Positions 6,398-10,437 of a stretch of 10,437 bases of DNA are shown here, piece after piece; within the stretch, counting starts at the first letter, position 1; each line of letters opens with the position of its first letter. The notes under the pieces are model-generated. The model was not told where the DNA came from. It saw nothing but the letters and a program-made list of their open reading frames with translations, and made no database searches. The position numbers and the translations under genes are program-made. The DNA comes from Promethearchaeota archaeon (GTDB lineage Archaea > Asgardarchaeota > Lokiarchaeia > Sigynarchaeales > SOKP01), in assembly GCA_019894875.1 (NCBI GenBank), contig JAGXNR010000092.1, positions 1-10,437 on the forward strand, in the 5' to 3' direction.

Positions 6398-6413
6398 ATG
6401 TTACATGTAACAT
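6398..6413. promoter_or_regulatory. Perfect 16-bp palindrome, candidate operator
   Basis: ATGTTACATGTAACAT is a perfect inverted repeat with no spacer, placed next to the TATA-like box of the leftward gene and in the divergent region shared with a ribbon-helix-helix gene. Perfect 16-bp symmetry with a mixed core (TTACATGTAA) suits a dimeric DNA-binding protein. The regulator is unknown; the nearby ribbon-helix-helix protein is one candidate. Confidence 0.55.
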
Positions 6414-6578
6414 ATAAGACATACATAAATATTTTTCTAAAAAGAAAAATCGAATAATTAATTAAAAATTTCGAAATATAACACAATTCTAAATTCTGCA
6501 AATTTCTAAACCGAAACCGAATAATTAAAAATATTAGGACATTTCGTCGGAATTCTTGGGGTCAGTTTCCACTAAACC

Positions 6579-6588
6579 TTTAAATATA
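6579..6588 (+). promoter_or_regulatory. TATA box of the ribbon-helix-helix gene
   Basis: TTTAAATATA preceded by TAAACC (BRE-like purines) is among the best promoter matches in the window. Transcription should start near 6610, about 25 nt before the GTG at 6634. This argues against the upstream ATG at 6556 as the start. Confidence 0.6.
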
Positions 6589-6633
6589 TCACTCTCGTAT
6601 ATATATGTATTCAATAAAACAAATAATACTAAG

Positions 6634-6864
6634 GTGGATATAATAAAATTAATCTCAGTAAATTTACCAGAATCATATCTAAAAGTTCTTGAGATATTAG
6701 TATCTGAAAGCAAATTCCCTAATCGTTCAGAAGCTATACGTGTCGCTATTCGCGATCTTATTAAAACAGAATACTTAATTGAAGAATCTATAGAAAGAAA
6801 TATAAAACCAAGCGTAATCGAGCCAGAAATAGAAAACGAAATTCAAGAAAGGTTATTTGCTTAA
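6634..6864 (+). CDS. Ribbon-helix-helix (CopG/Arc-type) DNA-binding protein
   Basis: A protein of about 76 residues with the ribbon-helix-helix fold, which dimerises and inserts a two-stranded sheet into the DNA major groove. The strand KLISVNLPES is followed by helix 1 (YLKVLEILVSES), the loop FPNRSEA (Asn/Arg-Ser-Glu-Ala is typical of helix 2 starts) and helix 2 (IRVAIRDLIKTE). An acidic, probably flexible tail of about 30 residues follows. Likely a transcriptional regulator, possibly of its own divergent promoter. I chose GTG 6634 because the promoter lies downstream of ATG 6556. However, AAGGTGG at 6631-6637 is a ribosome site at exactly the spacing seen for the next gene, and would point to ATA at 6643 as the start (73 residues beginning with the motif that becomes MKLISVNLPE). 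Confidence 0.82.
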   Translation: MDIIKLISVNLPESYLKVLEILVSESKFPNRSEAIRVAIRDLIKTEYLIEESIERNIKPSVIEPEIENEIQERLFA

Positions 6865-6870
6865 AACTAC

Positions 6871-6884
6871 TTTTTTTCTTTTTT
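6871..6884 (+). terminator. T-tract terminator after the ribbon-helix-helix gene
   Basis: TTTTTTTCTTTTTT begins six nt after the TAA stop. A bare T-tract of this kind is a typical archaeal terminator and, with the promoter at 6977, separates this gene from the DUF362 gene. Confidence 0.6.
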
Positions 6885-6976
6885 CTAAATTATTTATTCC
6901 ATCAAATTCAAACAGCCCTTAAATCATCATTGAACCCCATTTCGATAAATTTTCATTCACTTAATTTAGTAACCAG

Positions 6977-6987
6977 TTAAATTTTAA
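6977..6987 (+). promoter_or_regulatory. TATA-like box for the DUF362 gene
   Basis: TTAAATTTTAA, preceded by AACCAG, lies about 42-52 nt upstream of ATG 7029 and predicts transcription start near 7008, leaving a leader long enough for the AGGTGG ribosome site. Confidence 0.45.
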
Positions 6988-7028
6988 TTCTATTAATACA
7001 CTTATCTACCTAATAAAAGGTGGATAAT

Positions 7029-7907
7029 ATGACGAAAATAGCAGTTATTTCAACTAAGGATCGTGTTTATGGTGTAAATAAAGCTTTAGAATTATTAGGT
7101 ATTAATCCTGTTAATAATAAAAATGTAGTTTTCAAACCAAATTTTAATACTGCTGATCCTCCTCCTGCTTCCAGCTCAATGGAAACTGTCAAACAACTTC
7201 TTATCAAGTTAAAGGAAATGGGTGCAAAATCCATAACAGTTGCAGAGCGAAGTGGTCCAGCTAATACCTCTGAAACGTTTAAAAAAAAAGGATTATATAA
7301 ATTAGCCGAAGAATTAAATTTTAAGATTGTAGATCTCACAGATGTGTCAGAACAGGAGTATGTCCTTAAAAAACCCGAAAGTAGTCATTGGAAGGATGGA
7401 TTTCTTTTTGCTAAAATATATGATAAAGCAGAATGTATAGTAGAAACATGTTGCTTAAAAACCCATATGTATGGTGGTCACTTTACTTTATCACTGAAAA
7501 ACGCAGTTGGGTTGGTAAATCAAAAATATATGGGTGAATTACACTCCTCAAAAGACCAACGGAAAATGATCGCGGAAATTAATACGGTATACAAACCTAA
7601 TTTAATCATAATGGATGGAATTATCAGTTTTGTAGATCGGGGACCGATGGAAGGTACACGCAAGGAAGCTAATATCTTTGTTGGTGGTACAGATAAGGTA
7701 GCTATTGATGCTGTTGGAGTCGCCCTTTTAAGAATTCTTGGAACAACCCCAGAAGTGACTAATGGCTCAATCTTTGAGCAAGAACAAATTAAAAGAGCAG
7801 TGGAGCTAGGGATAGGCATAAGTTCGCCAAACGAAATTGAATTCATAACGGATTCAGAAGAATCTAAAAACCTGGTTGATCAAATTAAAAATAAGTTAGT
7901 AGAATAA
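7029..7907 (+). CDS. DUF362 family protein
   Basis: A 292-residue protein of the DUF362 family, whose biochemical role is not established. Family features are visible in order: KNVVFKPNFN near 31-40 (strand ending in the conserved Lys-Pro-Asn), an SSSMETVKQLLIKLKEMGAK helix followed by SITVAERSG, then CLKTHMYGGHFTLSLKNAVG (142-161), matching the conserved LKTHxxxxxTxxxKNxxG signature, MDGIISFVDRGPMEG near 195-209, and GGTDKVAIDAVGVALL near 219-234. No CxxCxxCxxxC ferredoxin segment follows, unlike many DUF362 proteins. Two consecutive cysteines precede the signature (141-142). A GTG at 7020 also opens the frame, but it is part of the AAAGGTGG ribosome site, so ATG 7029 is preferred. It converges on the long repeat gene with a 6-nt gap. 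Confidence 0.88.
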   Translation: MTKIAVISTKDRVYGVNKALELLGINPVNNKNVVFKPNFNTADPPPASSSMETVKQLLIKLKEMGAKSITVAERSGPANTSETFKKKGLYKLAEELNFKIVDLTDVSEQEYVLKKPESSHWKDGFLFAKIYDKAECIVETCCLKTHMYGGHFTLSLKNAVGLVNQKYMGELHSSKDQRKMIAEINTVYKPNLIIMDGIISFVDRGPMEGTRKEANIFVGGTDKVAIDAVGVALLRILGTTPEVTNGSIFEQEQIKRAVELGIGISSPNEIEFITDSEESKNLVDQIKNKLVE

Positions 7908-7913
7908 ATAATT

Positions 7914-10437
7914 TTAATCTTTTTTTAATAGGTCTAATACTTTTTTCCTTCTTTCTTCTCTTCGTGCTTCAATTCGAGCTTTTAGTACATCCATCTCAGC
8001 TTCATGTTCTTTTTCTTTCGCTTCAACATCATCTTTACTAGGCTTTCTTCCTAATTTTTCCTGCAACTCTCTGATTTTGATATCTATTTCTTTGATATAT
8101 CTTTTCCCAATTTTGAGAGTTTTAAGGTTGAATTTAGCCTCGTTTAATTCAGAAACAGCTTTCATTAGCCGATTATTTTCCAAAGATATTTGGGCTTTAT
8201 CTAATGCTTTATATGTGGCTTCGAATTTTTCAAGGTTCTCAATCTCACCTAAAGGTTCTAATGTAACTAATGGGACTTCTACTTTATCCTTTACACTATT
8301 AATTACATCATCGATCTTCTTAATTTCATCGTCTTTAGCCGACTTCACTAATTTTTTCTTCTCTCTTATTAACAATAGTATTCCTTCATTATATTTGAAA
8401 TCATCAATATGTCTTTCTGCTCTCTCTACTTCTCTAAATATCTTTTTATCAAATTCCTCTCGAGCTATTTTGCGTGTATCCTCTTTTTTCTGCTTTTTTA
8501 GTTCACGACGTTCTCTTGTAGTTTCTTTTTTCAACTTCTCCATTTGATCATCTTCTGCAATTTTTTTCTTCTTTATATCTTCTAGAATCTCATGAGTTTT
8601 CCTCTCTCGTTTAAGTTTGAAGAGAAGTTCATTATTTATACGAGAAACTTCTCGCTTCCATGAAATTTTATCAAATAGCTTACGAGCTTCGATGTAATTT
8701 TCATAAGCACCCTCAAATTTATTGCGTTCTAATAGTGACGTCCCTTTTTCTAAAAGTTTATAAGCTTCTTCTGAAATTTCCCTTTCCCACTGCTTCTCAC
8801 TTTGAACTCTTAAGAATTCTTTTCTCTTTTCCTCTTGTTGAAGTTTCCTTAATTCCTCAGTTTTAGTAATCCTTTCTTCTAGTTTTTCCTCAGTCTTCAA
8901 TTTTTCAAGTCTTTCCTTTTTAATAGTCACTTTTTCAAGGTCAAAAGATTTTTTTCTTCGCTTAATCATACCAATGGAGTCTCTTACCATATTAATTCCT
9001 TCTTGCCAGCTAATTTCAGAAAATATTTCCTCACTTTCCTTATAGTACTCAATAGCCTCATCAAAATTATTTAGGTTCAATTCATTTTTAGCTTTATCCA
9101 TCAATTCAAATGCTTTATTTTTTACTGATTCAAATTTAATTACTTTTTCTTCTTTTAGAAGTAGTGATTCTTTTCTTTCCTTGAGTAATCTTTCTTGTGC
9201 TTCTTTTGCTTGTTTTGTCAATCGTTGTTGTCCTAATAATTCTTCATCTCGTTTTTTCACCTTAGCAACTTCTAACGCACGTAATCTATTATCTCTCCCT
9301 TGTTTTTCTTTGTAAAATTTTATGGTATTAATTAGCTTCATAGACTCTTCCATCCAACCGATTTCCTCAAACCTTTTTCTAGCTTCACGATAAATTTCGA
9401 AAATCTCTTCATATGGTGGTTCCTGTTCAAAGATACCTTCCTTTATCTTTATTTCATATTCCTTCGCTATTCTTTCTGCTTTATGAATATCACTAAAAAT
9501 CGTTTCTACTGTTTTATCTTTCTCTTTTTCAGCTTTCTCAAGTTCTAATACTATTTTTTCACGAGCAAGTAAATCTTTTTCAGTGTCATCCTTCGCAAAT
9601 CCTAAATCGGTAGCAGGTTCTTCTAACTTCTTTTTTTCTAGAAGCCTTAATTTTTCATCTTTTTCCTTCTTTTCTTGGTAAAATCTAAGAGTATTCATTA
9701 ACCGGCTTGCTTCATCATTCCAACCAATCTTTTGAAACATTTTTTTAGCTTCTTGGTAATTTGAAATAGCTTTGTCATAGGGGCTTTCATATAATAACAC
9801 ATCTGTTTTTATACTTAGTTCGTAGTTTTTTACTAACTTTTCCGCTTCATCTATTAAATTCATAGCGTTATCTAATAAAATATCATCTTCCTTAACCCCC
9901 TTTTTAATTTCTCTTCTCTCATCAGGTTTAACTGGTTTGGAATCTTCTTTAATTTTATGCATATCATCAATTTGTCTTTGTCTTTCCGCTTTTTTAGCTT
10001 CAATTTCGAGTAACTTTACATGTTTATCTAATTTTTCTTGATAAATCTTAATTTGATTAGCATATACTTCAGCTTGTTCTTTCCAACCCCTAGCATAAAC
10101 TTTCTCTCGAATTTCTTTATAAATATTAATAACTTCAGAATAGGGAGTATCTTCTACGATTTCACCCTTTCTCATCGCTTTTCTCATGGCCGTTTCATGA
10201 CTTCTAACTAATTTTTCTGCGTTATTGATATTATCAGTCACATATCTTTCGAATTCTTCTCCCTCCTCCTTAGTTCGCTCAATGGGTCTTAATTTTTCTC
10301 TTTCTTCTGTATCATCTTTTCCAATTTTATGCATTTCTTCAATTTCTTTTTGTTTATCTACTTTTTTAGCTTCAATTTCGAGTAACTTTACATGTTTATC
10401 TAATTTTTCTTGATAAATCTTAATTTGATTAGCATAT
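7914..10437 (-). CDS. Long charged coiled-coil repeat protein (5' end beyond right edge)
   Basis: The frame is open to the right edge: 34 codons upstream of the first visible ATG (10334) continue it, so about 840 codons are seen and the N-terminus is missing. The protein is built of repeats of about 116-122 residues. Each has a helix rich in Ala and Glu (such as AEKLVKNYELSIK), a tyrosine-rich helix ending in a GW or SW (YDKAISNYQEAKKMFQKIGW), and a third helix (SRLMNTLRFYQEKKEKDEKL) followed by a long Lys/Glu coiled coil. The central Trp codons lie at 10083-10085, 9720-9722, 9354-9356, 9006-9008 and 8658-8660. A sixth, degenerate unit without the Trp lies near the C-terminus (LMKAVSELNEAKFNLKTL). 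The three-helix units recall TPR or MIT domains, but I cannot assign a family. There is no membrane segment. A scaffold or cytoskeleton-associated role is conceivable; the sequence shows only the architecture. Confidence 0.85.
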   Translation of the reverse strand, partial: YANQIKIYQEKLDKHVKLLEIEAKKVDKQKEIEEMHKIGKDDTEEREKLRPIERTKEEGEEFERYVTDNINNAEKLVRSHETAMRKAMRKGEIVEDTPYSEVINIYKEIREKVYARGWKEQAEVYANQIKIYQEKLDKHVKLLEIEAKKAERQRQIDDMHKIKEDSKPVKPDERREIKKGVKEDDILLDNAMNLIDEAEKLVKNYELSIKTDVLLYESPYDKAISNYQEAKKMFQKIGWNDEASRLMNTLRFYQEKKEKDEKLRLLEKKKLEEPATDLGFAKDDTEKDLLAREKIVLELEKAEKEKDKTVETIFSDIHKAERIAKEYEIKIKEGIFEQEPPYEEIFEIYREARKRFEEIGWMEESMKLINTIKFYKEKQGRDNRLRALEVAKVKKRDEELLGQQRLTKQAKEAQERLLKERKESLLLKEEKVIKFESVKNKAFELMDKAKNELNLNNFDEAIEYYKESEEIFSEISWQEGINMVRDSIGMIKRRKKSFDLEKVTIKKERLEKLKTEEKLEERITKTEELRKLQQEEKRKEFLRVQSEKQWEREISEEAYKLLEKGTSLLERNKFEGAYENYIEARKLFDKISWKREVSRINNELLFKLKRERKTHEILEDIKKKKIAEDDQMEKLKKETTRERRELKKQKKEDTRKIAREEFDKKIFREVERAERHIDDFKYNEGILLLIREKKKLVKSAKDDEIKKIDDVINSVKDKVEVPLVTLEPLGEIENLEKFEATYKALDKAQISLENNRLMKAVSELNEAKFNLKTLKIGKRYIKEIDIKIRELQEKLGRKPSKDDVEAKEKEHEAEMDVLKARIEARREERRKKVLDLLKKD
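9989..10065. repeat. 77-bp direct repeat, copy 1
   Basis: Identical base for base to 10361-10437, at a distance of 372 bp (124 codons), inside the repeat-protein gene. It encodes the third helix and the start of the coiled coil of one protein repeat (YANQIKIYQ to EIEAKK). Sequence just to the left of the identical block is similar but diverged. Confidence 0.95.
10361..10437. repeat. 77-bp direct repeat, copy 2 (cut by right edge)
   Basis: Second copy of the 77-bp block. Identity runs to the last base of the window, so the repeat may be longer. It shows that the repeat array continues upstream in the gene. Confidence 0.95.

Larger units (their letters stand above)
6345..6633. other. Divergent intergenic region
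   Basis: It separates the leftward orphan gene from the rightward ribbon-helix-helix gene and holds promoters for both, plus the 16-bp palindrome. A 10-bp direct repeat CGAATAATTA occurs at 6451-6460 and 6518-6527, each followed by an A-rich run; it may be a second binding site or chance. A frame opening with ATG at 6556 reaches into the ribbon-helix-helix gene, but it starts upstream of that gene's TATA box and is unlikely to be translated from there. Confidence 0.6.

Noticed and set aside
6451..6527. Direct repeat CGAATAATTA as a second operator
   Set aside because: Ten AT-rich bases repeated once, 67 bp apart, is weak in this composition.
6556..6633. N-terminal extension of the ribbon-helix-helix protein from ATG 6556
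   Set aside because: The extension spans the TATA box at 6579-6588 and does not look like part of the fold.
6925..6945. C-box-like ATGATGA on the minus strand, suggesting a C/D box RNA
   Set aside because: No D box (CTGA) follows within a suitable distance in the intergenic sequence.

Overview
The window is strongly AT-rich archaeal DNA, most likely from an Asgard archaeon of the Lokiarchaeia type. Three things point there: an archaeal/eukaryal clamp loader (replication factor C) encoded by adjacent genes, a protein with a gelsolin-like domain (a eukaryotic-signature family known from Asgard genomes), and archaeal signals throughout (TATA-like boxes, GGTGA-type Shine-Dalgarno sites, pyrimidine-rich terminators). 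The lineage is an inference from these gene families; there is no rRNA or other marker here to prove it.

Left part (1-3733, minus strand): an apparent four-gene operon read right to left, with gaps of 18, 41 and 9 nt. It encodes a GNAT acetyltransferase, a canonical RFC small subunit, a second RFC small-subunit paralogue whose ATPase centre has decayed but which keeps the SRC arginine-finger motif, and the RFC large subunit, which runs off the left edge. Together they look like a three-subunit-type clamp loader that would load PCNA onto primed DNA, with one subunit specialised as a non-hydrolysing partner, as in eukaryotic RFC.

Middle part (3734-6344, minus strand): a small cysteine-rich zinc protein with an AN1-like arrangement; a 720-nt intergenic stretch holding a hairpin that covers part of a perfect Shine-Dalgarno site, followed by a short ORF broken by a stop codon; a protein joining a gelsolin-like domain to a C-terminal SAP-like helical motif; and a small orphan protein of about 106 residues. 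A divergent promoter region (6345-6633) carries a perfect 16-bp palindrome.

Right part (6556-10437): on the plus strand a ribbon-helix-helix DNA-binding protein and a DUF362-family protein, each with its own promoter and a GGTGG ribosome site. Converging on them with a 6-nt gap is a very long minus-strand gene, open at the right edge, that encodes a highly charged coiled-coil protein built from about 120-residue repeats centred on a GW or SW motif. At its right end the DNA itself is duplicated: 77 bp are identical at a distance of 372 bp.

No tRNA, rRNA, CRISPR array, insertion sequence or complete mobile element was seen.
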